Assembly: GCA_030632625.1 (NCBI GenBank)
Contig: DAOVUK010000250.1
Location: forward strand, 1-5,645
DNA: 5,645 bases
From: Gammaproteobacteria bacterium
GTDB lineage: Bacteria > Pseudomonadota > Gammaproteobacteria > GRL18
Direction: 5' to 3'
Shown: positions 1 to 5,375 of the stretch, in pieces
Layout: each line of letters starts with the position of its first letter
Numbering within the stretch: the first letter of the stretch is position 1
The notes under the pieces: generated by a model
Seen by the model: the letters and a program-made list of their open reading frames with translations, nothing else
Told to the model about the DNA's origin: nothing
Databases searched by the model: none
Made by a program: the position numbers and the translations under genes

Positions 1-126
1 CTCAAGACGTTTAAGCAGTTCATCTTCATTTATGCCAATTCTTTGTGCCGCAATCTGATAAGGATGATCATCTATAGGGAAATCACCCTGAAGGGAATTA
101 ATAATTTTTCGATCAGTATCATCCAT
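1..126 (-). CDS. nirG: NirG-type siroheme decarboxylase subunit, partial (N-terminus only)
   Basis: The first 42 codons of a gene that runs off the left edge. The protein begins MDDTDRKIINSLQGDFPIDD and continues through a winged-helix segment (about residues 20-42, ending DELLKRLE). This is the start expected of the AsnC/Lrp-like NirD/L/G/H family, whose members together decarboxylate siroheme to 12,18-didecarboxysiroheme in heme d1 synthesis. The ATG at 126 is the only sensible start: in-frame stops lie just upstream at 139-144, and the reading matches the family from residue 1. There is no clear Shine-Dalgarno in the 18-bp gap after nirL, so translational coupling to nirL is likely. I call it nirG rather than nirH from its place after nirL in the usual F-D-L-G-H order and from the MDD-D start. 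The catalytic half is not in the window, so the G/H assignment is an inference. Confidence 0.75.
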   Translation of the reverse strand, partial: MDDTDRKIINSLQGDFPIDDHPYQIAAQRIGINEDELLKRLE

Positions 127-144
127 TATCAGCAATTTTCATTA

Positions 145-768
145 TTAACCAAAGGCATGATTGGTAATTAATGGCAGTGGAAAGTCTTCTTCGATATTAG
201 CCGAAGCAGTTGATATAAAAGTCTTTTTACGGTCTTTTTTGTTAGCTGATGGCTTAAGCGGTGAGACTGAGCTGCTGATGATTTTATCCGGGTTGACATA
301 ACGGGCACCACGCTGCTTATAGCAATGGGTGCTGAATAAGGGCTCGTGTTTGATGTCCTGTAGTTCCAGAATGTCGATAAGATCAGCCAGTCGTTCTAAT
401 ACAGACTCCCTGTCTTTACCATGAATCATAGAAAACAGATTAAATGACCATTCAGGCAGGCGGCGAGGGCGTTGATAACATAAAGTGACACACTCAAAAG
501 AAGCAATGCGCAGGGCAATCTCTTTAACGCGATTATCCGGGATATTCCAGACAACCATAGCATTTGCCTTGAAACCCAGCTCGCGATGTTTTACCACAAC
601 ACCCAGGCGTTTTATGGTGCCGTTATCTTTTAACTGCTGCAGACGATTTAGAACTTTTTGTTCAGAAATCCCAAGCCGGGACGCAATGCCGGCAAAAGGT
701 TTACTGGTGAATTCCAGCCCATCCTGTATTGCTGCAATGAGCTGCTGATCTAATATTTCTAATATCAT
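145..768 (-). CDS. nirL: NirL-type siroheme decarboxylase subunit with C-terminal extension
   Basis: A 207-residue cytoplasmic protein of the NirD/L/G/H (AhbA/AhbB-like) family, which removes two acetate carboxyls from siroheme during heme d1 synthesis. Residues about 20-55 form the AsnC/Lrp-type winged helix (PFAGIASRLGISEQKVLNRL), followed by the L/H-type signature RLGVVVKHRELGFKANAMVV (54-73), CYQRPRRLPEWSFNLFSMIH (97-116) and FSTHCYKQRGARY (145-157). Family members end close to that last motif. Here about 49 more residues follow, Ser/Lys-rich and then hydrophobic, with no motif I recognise. The ATG at 768 is supported by CAGGT nine bases upstream and by family alignment. It lies 53 bp after nirD and 18 bp before nirG, so it is co-transcribed. 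NirL rather than NirH is chosen by order; the two types are similar, so the alternative is open. Confidence 0.85.
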   Translation of the reverse strand: MILEILDQQLIAAIQDGLEFTSKPFAGIASRLGISEQKVLNRLQQLKDNGTIKRLGVVVKHRELGFKANAMVVWNIPDNRVKEIALRIASFECVTLCYQRPRRLPEWSFNLFSMIHGKDRESVLERLADLIDILELQDIKHEPLFSTHCYKQRGARYVNPDKIISSSVSPLKPSANKKDRKKTFISTASANIEEDFPLPLITNHAFG

Positions 769-821
769 TTAAAATACCTGTTCTTTACTTTTAAGTAAAA
801 ATGTTTCTGGCTAGTGCTTTT

Positions 822-1286
822 TTAACACCAGAGCGGAAAGCCCAAATCAATATGGTAATCCTGTTCCATCGGCAGATTCATCACACTCAAACCGGTTTGC
901 TGTTCTATCTCTTTTAAAACCAGTTCTACTTCATTCTGAGAACTGGCGGTGACAACGAACCAGAGGTTGAACTGATGTTCACGCTCATAATTATGGTTAA
1001 CTTGTGAAAAGCTGCTGACGATATTTGCCACTTCATCCATTCGCTCAGCAGGTACCGCAATTGCAGCGAGGGTACTGCCGCCCACTGTTTTAGGTCGAAA
1101 TACTGGTCCAACCCGGCTGATCATGCCTCTTTCTTTGAGTGAACTCAGCGTGTCAATAATTTCCTGCTCGGTGACCGGAAAACCTTTGAGATTTATTTCT
1201 CTGGCTATCTCAGAATAGGGCTCAGAAACCAGAGGCATACCATGCTGGTAATCATTAAGTAATTGTTTTTCTAATTGTGTGAGCAT
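822..1286 (-). CDS. nirD: NirD-type siroheme decarboxylase subunit
   Basis: A 154-residue cytoplasmic protein, close to the usual length for NirD. It acts with NirL (the two are fused in some bacteria) in the siroheme decarboxylase step of heme d1 synthesis. The winged helix spans about residues 16-60 and carries a short insertion (NLKGFPVTEQE, 32-42) compared with NirL. The second half has the D/G-type signatures SRVGPVFRPKTVGGSTLAAI (57-76), VNHNYEREHQFNLWFV (96-111) and LPMEQDYHIDLGFP (138-151); His98, His104 and His145 are candidate substrate-site residues by conservation. The ATG at 1286 has AGGT about nine bases upstream (TCAGGTAATATCAG precedes the ATG), the same CAGGT-type site as nirL. 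It follows nirF by 96 bp, a spacer full of short repeats. NirG is the alternative; position directly after nirF favours NirD. Confidence 0.87.
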   Translation of the reverse strand: MLTQLEKQLLNDYQHGMPLVSEPYSEIAREINLKGFPVTEQEIIDTLSSLKERGMISRVGPVFRPKTVGGSTLAAIAVPAERMDEVANIVSSFSQVNHNYEREHQFNLWFVVTASSQNEVELVLKEIEQQTGLSVMNLPMEQDYHIDLGFPLWC

Positions 1287-1300
1287 CTGATATTACCTGA

Positions 1301-1318
1301 TTCTACTTATTCTACTTA
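1301..1318. repeat. 9-bp tandem duplication upstream of nirD
   Basis: Two exact copies of TTCTACTTA lie head to tail, in the nirD leader 15-32 bp before the start codon and just 5' of its ribosome binding site. No function is evident. It is one of several short tandem duplications in this operon. Confidence 0.8.
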
Positions 1319-1354
1319 TTTGTATTTTACAAAAAAATCTTCGACAAAACCATT

Positions 1355-1393
1355 GTTTACAAACCAAGTTTACAAACCAAGTTTACAAGCCAA
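1355..1393. repeat. Three 13-bp tandem repeats spanning the nirF stop codon
   Basis: Units at 1355-1367 and 1368-1380 are identical (GTTTACAAACCAA on the + strand); the unit at 1381-1393 differs by one base (GTTTACAAGCCAA). The last unit contains the final codons and TAA stop of nirF (read on the - strand as TTGGCTTGTAAAC), so the two downstream units look like duplications of the gene's own 3' end. The array takes up the proximal part of the 96-bp nirF-nirD spacer. It is not self-complementary, so a terminator is unlikely. Confidence 0.9.
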
Positions 1394-2663
1394 TGCGATG
1401 GGCACGGGAGGTAAAGAAAATACCGCTGGGTTTTTTAGCTGCTAAGCGTTTAACTTCTTTTAATGTCTGTGTGTCATAGATAATAATTTCATCATTATCT
1501 CTGACCGAAACCCAGACGTGTTCGCTTCTGGGCGTAAATTCCATATGCAATATGCCTTTTCCGGGCTGAAATTGTTTGACGATTTTAAACGTCTCAGAAT
1601 CAATAACCTGCAGGGTATTGTTGTCAGGAAAAGCAAAGTTAACCCATATCTGGCGGTCATCAGGGCTTGCCATGGCAAAGACCGGCTGGCTATGAACCTT
1701 AATCCGGGTGACTTCTTCCCAGGTGCCAGTGTCAACGACCAGCACTTCATGTAAACCAACAGCAGGCAGAAAAGCATGATTTCCGGCAATTGCCCAGCCT
1801 TCAAGATGAGGCATTTTATAAACAGGCAACTTCTTTTGCCCTTTGCCGTAATGACTGAGGATTTTGGTCACGCCTTTTTCCGGATGCCATAAATCAATCA
1901 GACTGAGGCCGTCTTCAGCAAACAGGCCGGCAATATAATAACGACCGTTAGAGCTGATTAAAGCATCGTAAGGTGCTTTGCCTGCATTGTGATACTTCTT
2001 TATAATATTAACTGCAGGAAAATCCGATTCAGGTTTATCGGCATGACGTTGCATCTGAACCTGCCAGATTTCATTGCCGTCATAGAGGCTGTAAATAAAC
2101 TGATTTCCCGGTGCATCAACCAGACCGACGGTCTTTGAAGACATATTGCTTTCGCCATAGAGTGCCGGTATTTTTGCCACCAGAGACAGATCATCGACAG
2201 TAAAGATATTAACTCCGCCGGGCTCATAATTGGACACAGCAATATACTGACCATCCTGAGAAATGGCACCGCCAATAGAGTTGCCTGACTGCATGATGCG
2301 TTTACTGATATTTCCTTTGAGTAAATCAATTTTGGTCAATCCGCCATCACGTCCAAAAACAAAGGCATATCGGGCATTACGGGAAAAAACAGCAGAAGCA
2401 TGAGATAAATCCCCCAGACCTTCAATTCGGCATAATATGGAAAGAGAACTATTATTTATTATTAAAACAGAACCATCCATACGCTCAATAATGATGCCCA
2501 GATCACCTGTGGGCAAATCTTCAGGCATCTTGCAGGAAGAAAAGCTCAGTGAACTGAATAACAGGCTTATTAAGGCAACAGCAAAAATAATGATATTTTT
2601 TGCTGGCCGTCTCTTAAGTAAAGAGTTGAAAAAAGAGTTTATTAAAAGGTTGATTGTCAGCAT
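1383..2663 (-). CDS. nirF: NirF, periplasmic heme d1 biogenesis protein
   Basis: A 426-residue protein matching NirF along its whole length; NirF is an eight-bladed beta-propeller related to the d1 domain of NirS and required for heme d1 assembly. The precise reaction is unsettled: it binds d1-type tetrapyrroles, while NirN is credited with the final dehydrogenation. Signatures: GDLGIIIERMDGSV (53-66), EGLGDLSHASAVFSRNARYA (81-100, with a conserved His88), VFGRDGGLTKIDLL, GNSIGGAISQDG, AGLFAEDGLSLIDLWHPEKG, LPVYKMPHLEGWAI, LHMEFTPRSEHVWVSVRD and the terminal SGIFFTSRAHRIGL. The N-terminus is long: about 22 residues with KRR, then a hydrophobic segment (24-40) ending LSFSSC at Cys44. This may be a lipoprotein site, as in Pseudomonas NirF, but Phe at -3 is atypical. 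The ATG at 2663 is the only Met before the export signal. It follows nirC by 109 bp. Confidence 0.95.
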   Translation of the reverse strand: MLTINLLINSFFNSLLKRRPAKNIIIFAVALISLLFSSLSFSSCKMPEDLPTGDLGIIIERMDGSVLIINNSSLSILCRIEGLGDLSHASAVFSRNARYAFVFGRDGGLTKIDLLKGNISKRIMQSGNSIGGAISQDGQYIAVSNYEPGGVNIFTVDDLSLVAKIPALYGESNMSSKTVGLVDAPGNQFIYSLYDGNEIWQVQMQRHADKPESDFPAVNIIKKYHNAGKAPYDALISSNGRYYIAGLFAEDGLSLIDLWHPEKGVTKILSHYGKGQKKLPVYKMPHLEGWAIAGNHAFLPAVGLHEVLVVDTGTWEEVTRIKVHSQPVFAMASPDDRQIWVNFAFPDNNTLQVIDSETFKIVKQFQPGKGILHMEFTPRSEHVWVSVRDNDEIIIYDTQTLKEVKRLAAKKPSGIFFTSRAHRIGL

Positions 2664-2706
2664 TGTATTGAATTAATTCTCATCTATTAGCTTTTTATTT
2701 AAAGTC

Positions 2707-2784
2707 AGCTCAAGGCTGTTCTTGCTTACGGTTTTTTAATATTAGCTCAGGGCTGTTTAAATTAAAGTTAGCTCAGGGCTGTTT
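2707..2784. repeat. Three spaced copies of a 14-15 bp repeat spanning the nirC stop codon
   Basis: Copies at 2707-2720 (AGCTCAAGGCTGTT), 2744-2758 and 2770-2784 (both AGCTCAGGGCTGTTT) are in the same orientation, separated by AT-rich filler. The copy nearest nirC contains its last codons and stop (- strand reading AAACAGCCCTGAGCT, i.e. Lys-Gln-Pro-stop). The other two therefore look like duplicates of the gene's 3' end lying in the nirC-nirF spacer. AGCTCAGGGCT is partly self-complementary (AGC with GCT) but too weak for a convincing hairpin. Confidence 0.85.
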
Positions 2785-3207
2785 TTTTTGTCCCAGCTGT
2801 CCCAACAGCAGCTGCTCGACTATCCATTCAATTTCATTTTGTTGTAATATGGGTCCCCAGGGCGGCATTGGTGTGCCCTGACGGCCATGAGTAACGGCAT
2901 CAATTAAGTATTGTCTGGGCAGAACAGCAACACGTTCAGGTAAGAGCGAAGGGCCCAGACCTCCCTTAAGCGTCATGCCGTGGCAGGAGCCACAGTCTTG
3001 CTGCACCATATAGGTGAGCTCTTTCTGTCGTTCAGTACTTATGTTTTGTGTGTGCTGTGAACCTGTATCCTGTGCGCCAGATAAAACGGGTAGTGCCAGC
3101 AAAGCCATTGCTGCAGCAATCACCAGAAGCATTGTTTTTAACCGCTGTTGAAACTGTTCTTTAAAAAGTTCTTTAAAAAGAAAGTGCCGCATTGCTAAAG
3201 CCATCAT
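2773..3207 (-). CDS. nirC: NirC, periplasmic monoheme cytochrome c
   Basis: A 144-residue exported c-type cytochrome. The single heme site is Cys72-Gly-Ser-Cys75-His76, and Met114 in GTPMPPWG is the likely distal heme ligand. The surrounding text (QQDCGSCHGMTLKGGLGPSL, then HGRQGTPMPPWGPILQQNEI and EWIVEQLLLG) is characteristic of NirC, which is encoded with heme d1 genes and can pass electrons to NirS; a role in d1 maturation is also proposed. The signal has an unusually long charged n-region (residues 1-25), a hydrophobic core (26-41) and a likely cleavage after Ser-Gly-Ala45. The ATG at 3207 is followed directly by a second ATG; Met6 and Met26 are other options, but Met26 would leave no basic n-region. 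The Shine-Dalgarno is weak. It is the first gene of the - strand operon, downstream of the FNR-type box at 3283. Confidence 0.9.
   Translation of the reverse strand: MMALAMRHFLFKELFKEQFQQRLKTMLLVIAAAMALLALPVLSGAQDTGSQHTQNISTERQKELTYMVQQDCGSCHGMTLKGGLGPSLLPERVAVLPRQYLIDAVTHGRQGTPMPPWGPILQQNEIEWIVEQLLLGQLGQKKQP
3156..3179. repeat. Exact 12-bp tandem duplication inside the nirC signal region
   Basis: GTTCTTTAAAAA occurs twice head to tail, in frame, giving the repeated Leu-Phe-Lys-Glu of FKELFKEQF (NirC residues 11-19). It lengthens the charged n-region of the signal peptide by four residues, which helps explain why that region is so long. Confidence 0.9.
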
Positions 3208-3256
3208 TAAAACCAGATTCTCAGTGAATTCTTAATAATATCGTCTGAGGTGTCAC

Positions 3257-3262
3257 AGTATC
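3257..3262 (-). promoter_or_regulatory. Candidate -10 element for nirC
   Basis: On the - strand this reads GATACT, four of six matches to TATAAT. It would put the transcription start near 3248-3250, so that the centre of the box at 3283-3296 falls about 40 bp upstream, the class II activator position. The element is weak on its own and is called mainly from this spacing. Confidence 0.35.
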
Positions 3263-3282
3263 GAACCTTAGGGTTAACTGCT

Positions 3283-3296
3283 TTGATTTAGATCAA
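3283..3296. promoter_or_regulatory. FNR/DNR-type box 1 (nirC-proximal)
   Basis: TTGATTTAGATCAA, a perfect match to the TTGAT-N4-ATCAA consensus of FNR, ANR, DNR and NNR. Its centre is 82 bp from the nirC ATG and about 40 bp upstream of the start predicted from the -10-like GATACT, so it is well placed to activate the - strand operon. The sequence cannot tell which family member binds. Confidence 0.88.
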
Positions 3297-3354
3297 ACAC
3301 GAAAAGGCTTTTTTCAGGTGCTTTAAATCGTGCAAATTTGTTTCAAAAATTTTA

Positions 3355-3368
3355 TTGATATAAATCAA
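3355..3368. promoter_or_regulatory. FNR/DNR-type box 2 (middle)
   Basis: TTGATATAAATCAA, a second perfect match. Its centre is 72 bp from box 1 and 117 bp from box 3. AATAAT at 3388-3393 could be a -10 element for a + strand start near 3400-3403, about 40 bp from this box, which would make a second, longer nirS transcript. It might instead act as an upstream site for either side. Confidence 0.83.
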
Positions 3369-3471
3369 CAAAAGCTTTGATTAAAAAAATAATTGAGTTA
3401 ATTAACAGGGGCTAATTTTAGGCTAAGTTATTGAAACTGTAGGGTAAGCACTACAAAAGTGTTGATTAGTG

Positions 3472-3485
3472 TTGATCTAAATCAA
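3472..3485. promoter_or_regulatory. FNR/DNR-type box 3 (nirS-proximal)
   Basis: TTGATCTAAATCAA, a third perfect match and the closest to nirS. Class II spacing predicts a start near 3518-3520 and a leader of about 140 nt; the -10 there is poor (AGTTAT at 3506-3511 is the best I see), as expected of an activator-dependent promoter. A GTGTTGAT half-site lies exactly 10 bp upstream in direct repeat (3459-3466 and 3469-3476). Confidence 0.87.
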
Positions 3486-3596
3486 GGTGTAAGGTGTTTT
3501 GACAGAGTTATTGTTACACCGTGCTCGAAACTAATTTTTCCTTAAGAACTCGATCTTAGTAAGAAAATTTGCCGAAAATTTTGCAAAATATCTTAA

Positions 3597-3612
3597 CTCT
3601 TTATCTAAAGAG
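3597..3612 (+). other. Small hairpin in the nirS leader
   Basis: CTCTTT and AAAGAG form a perfect 6-bp stem around the 4-base loop ATCT, about 32 bases upstream of the ribosome binding site. It could stabilise the leader. It has no U-tract and does not cover the ribosome binding site, so it is neither a terminator nor a simple translational block. Confidence 0.45.
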
Positions 3613-3644
3613 AATCAGGGTGATAAGACTTAAAATATATCTCC

Positions 3645-3649
3645 AGGAG
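3645..3649 (+). promoter_or_regulatory. Ribosome binding site of nirS
   Basis: AGGAG, the best Shine-Dalgarno in the window, 11 bases before the ATG at 3661. It fixes that ATG as the start and fits high expression; the - strand genes have only CAGGT-type or no clear sites. Confidence 0.85.
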
Positions 3650-3660
3650 AGACAAAAACA

Positions 3661-5295
3661 ATGAACATTTTTAAACTAGGTAAACTCACTGCTGCTGTTG
3701 CTTTAGCAAGTGCTCTTAGTGCACCTGCTGCTATGGCTGCAGAGAAGCAGCCGACATTGTCGGACGCTGACTTTGAGAAAGCCAAAACCTTATACTTCCA
3801 ACGTTGTGCTGGTTGTCACGGTGTTTTAAGAAAAGGCGCGACAGGAAAAAGCCTGGAACCAAAAGAGACTATAAAGAAAGGTCAGAAACGTCTTGAAAAG
3901 ATTCTGACTTTTGGTACTGAAGGTGGTATGAATAACTTTAATGACATCTTCACTAAAGATGAAATTAAATTAATGGCGACATACATTCAAATGGATCCGC
4001 CCATTCCACCTGAAATGCCTATTTCTTTAATGCAGGAACGTACCAAGGTTTATATTGAGCCTAAAGATTATCCTACTAAGCCATTACATGGTCTGAATTG
4101 GGAAAATTTCTTTGTTGTTATTGAACGTGATGCCGGTAAAATTGCAATTATTGATGGTGACACTAAGAAAATCGTTGCTCATCTTGATGCCGGTTACGCA
4201 GTTCACGTTATTAAAGGACAAGAGAATCACAAGATTGATAAATCTGCAGATGTTGCTGGTCGTTTCTGGTATACCATTGGTCGTGACGGCAAGCTGAATA
4301 AATTTGATTTATGGCAGACACCTGACAAAATGTTAGTCGCTGAAACACAAATTGCTTATGATGCACGTGATGTCGCGGTTTCTGGTGATGGTAAATACGT
4401 CATTGCCGGCGGTTACTGGCCTCCACATTTTGTTATTGTTGATGCAAAAACAATGAAGCCAATCAAAGTGGTTTCAACTCGTGGCATGAATGTTGATGGT
4501 GACTATGTTGAAGAGTCACGTGTTGCTGCGATTTATACCAATCCAAATGAGTCTTCTTTCTTAGTTGCAGCCAAAGAACTGGGTCAGATGTGGCAGGTGG
4601 ACTATAAAGATCTTGATAACCTGAATATCACACAAATGAATTCAGCCAAGTTCTTACATGATGGTTTCTATGATCCAACCGGTCGTTACTTCCAGATTGC
4701 AGCCAATGCCTCTAAGAAGATGGTTATTATCGATACTAAAGATGGCGGAACATTAGAAGCCATGATTGATGTTGATAAACTACCGCATCCTGGTCCTGGT
4801 GCAAACTGGATTGATCCTAAGTGTGGTCCTGTTGGCGGCACCACTCATCTGGGTGTTGGTAAAGTCTCAGTCTGGGGTAATGATCCAGCAGGTCATCCAG
4901 ATGCAGCATGGAAACTTTGTTATGAAGTTGAAACCGACGGTGCTGGTGCATTCATTCGTACTCACGAAAACTCAGACTACTACTGGGCTGACCAGTTGAA
5001 GCACCCTGAGCCAGAAGTACAACAGAGTGTTCAGGTTATCAGTAAGAAGACTCGTGAAATTGTTAAAACCATTCAGGTTACCAAAGAAAAAGGTAAAGCT
5101 GCTCTGCACATGGAATTTAACAAAGATGGTACTGAAGTCTGGGTTTCAGTCTGGAATCGTTCAGATAACAAGAACCCTACTGGTGAAATCGTGGTCTATG
5201 ATGCAAAAACTCTTAAAGAGATTAAGCGCATTAAAGGTCTGACTACACCAACTGGTAAGTTCAACGTGTATAACCGTGTACATCACAAAACATAA
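3661..5295 (+). CDS. nirS: Cytochrome cd1 nitrite reductase NirS
   Basis: A 544-residue periplasmic enzyme that reduces nitrite to nitric oxide, the defining step of denitrification; known examples are homodimers. A Sec signal (1-26, ending APAAMA) precedes a cytochrome c domain (about 35-115) with Cys49-Ala-Gly-Cys52-His53 and Met90 (GGMNNF) as likely distal ligand. The d1 beta-propeller (about 140-544) has His182 in GYAVH, the proximal heme d1 ligand, and the two active-site histidines His333 (FLHDG) and His376 (PHPGPGAN); it ends in the family's TPTGKFNVYN. All catalytic residues are thus present. Compared from memory with the Pseudomonas enzyme, it has about ten extra residues just after His182, two non-heme cysteines (Cys388, Cys420) and a NirF-like last blade (LHMEFNKDGTEVWVSVW), so it belongs to a different NirS lineage. 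It is monocistronic: a strong terminator follows 43 bp after the stop. Confidence 0.98.
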   Translation: MNIFKLGKLTAAVALASALSAPAAMAAEKQPTLSDADFEKAKTLYFQRCAGCHGVLRKGATGKSLEPKETIKKGQKRLEKILTFGTEGGMNNFNDIFTKDEIKLMATYIQMDPPIPPEMPISLMQERTKVYIEPKDYPTKPLHGLNWENFFVVIERDAGKIAIIDGDTKKIVAHLDAGYAVHVIKGQENHKIDKSADVAGRFWYTIGRDGKLNKFDLWQTPDKMLVAETQIAYDARDVAVSGDGKYVIAGGYWPPHFVIVDAKTMKPIKVVSTRGMNVDGDYVEESRVAAIYTNPNESSFLVAAKELGQMWQVDYKDLDNLNITQMNSAKFLHDGFYDPTGRYFQIAANASKKMVIIDTKDGGTLEAMIDVDKLPHPGPGANWIDPKCGPVGGTTHLGVGKVSVWGNDPAGHPDAAWKLCYEVETDGAGAFIRTHENSDYYWADQLKHPEPEVQQSVQVISKKTREIVKTIQVTKEKGKAALHMEFNKDGTEVWVSVWNRSDNKNPTGEIVVYDAKTLKEIKRIKGLTTPTGKFNVYNRVHHKT

Positions 5296-5338
5296 GTGAT
5301 ACGTTTTGTAAGAGCAAGCGTGTTAAACGTGTAGAATG

Positions 5339-5375
5339 AAAAGCGGATATAGTTTACTATATCCGCTTTTTTTTT
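5339..5375 (+). terminator. Intrinsic terminator of nirS
   Basis: A perfect 14-bp stem (5339-5352 with 5357-5370, core GCGGATATAG / CTATATCCGC), a TTTA loop, and a run of nine T from 5367. Because the stem is flanked by A4 on the left, it could also act, less strongly, on a convergent - strand transcript. Confidence 0.95.

Larger units (their letters stand above)
3208..3660. promoter_or_regulatory. Divergent nirC/nirS control region
   Basis: 453 bp without a credible gene, between the start codons of nirC (left, - strand) and nirS (right, + strand). It is AT-rich and contains three perfect TTGAT-N4-ATCAA boxes (entered separately), extra TTGAT half-sites at 3377-3381 and 3462-3466, a 12-bp palindrome ATTTTGCAAAAT at 3578-3589 of unknown meaning, a small hairpin in the nirS leader and the nirS ribosome binding site. 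The boxes fit control of both transcripts by an FNR/DNR/NNR-type regulator responding to oxygen depletion or nitric oxide, the rule for nirS genes. Confidence 0.85.

Noticed and set aside
485..748. An 87-codon open frame on the + strand
   Set aside because: It lies wholly inside nirL on the opposite strand, has no Shine-Dalgarno and shows no recognisable domain; the nirL frame carries clear family motifs.
784..799. Palindrome TTTACTT-TT-AAGTAAA between nirD and nirL
   Set aside because: The two-base loop and all-AT-type stem make a stable RNA hairpin unlikely, and it lies in AT-rich DNA where such symmetry is common; no T-tract or known operator match.
1518..1754. Open frames on either strand inside nirF (+ strand 1518-1754; - strand 1460-1804 and 2000-2329)
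   Set aside because: They are shadows of the nirF coding sequence, which matches its family from end to end.
3499..3504. Perfect TTGACA resembling a sigma-70 -35 element upstream of nirS
   Set aside because: No acceptable -10 lies 16-18 bp downstream (the bases there are around TGCTCGAA), so a constitutive promoter is not supported.
3578..3589. 12-bp palindrome ATTTTGCAAAAT in the nirS leader as an operator
   Set aside because: It matches no regulator consensus I can name with confidence and sits in very AT-rich sequence; mentioned only in the control-region entry.
4112..5242. Alternate-frame open frames within nirS (4112-4297, 4766-4999, 5027-5242)
   Set aside because: Low-complexity shadow translations of a complete, well conserved nirS; no start signals.
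3661..5295. NirN (the related d1 dehydrogenase) instead of NirS
   Set aside because: Both NirS active-site histidine motifs (FLHDG, PHPGPGAN), the CAGCHGVLRKGATGK heme site and the TPTGKFNVYN ending are NirS-type, and the gene has its own FNR-type promoter.
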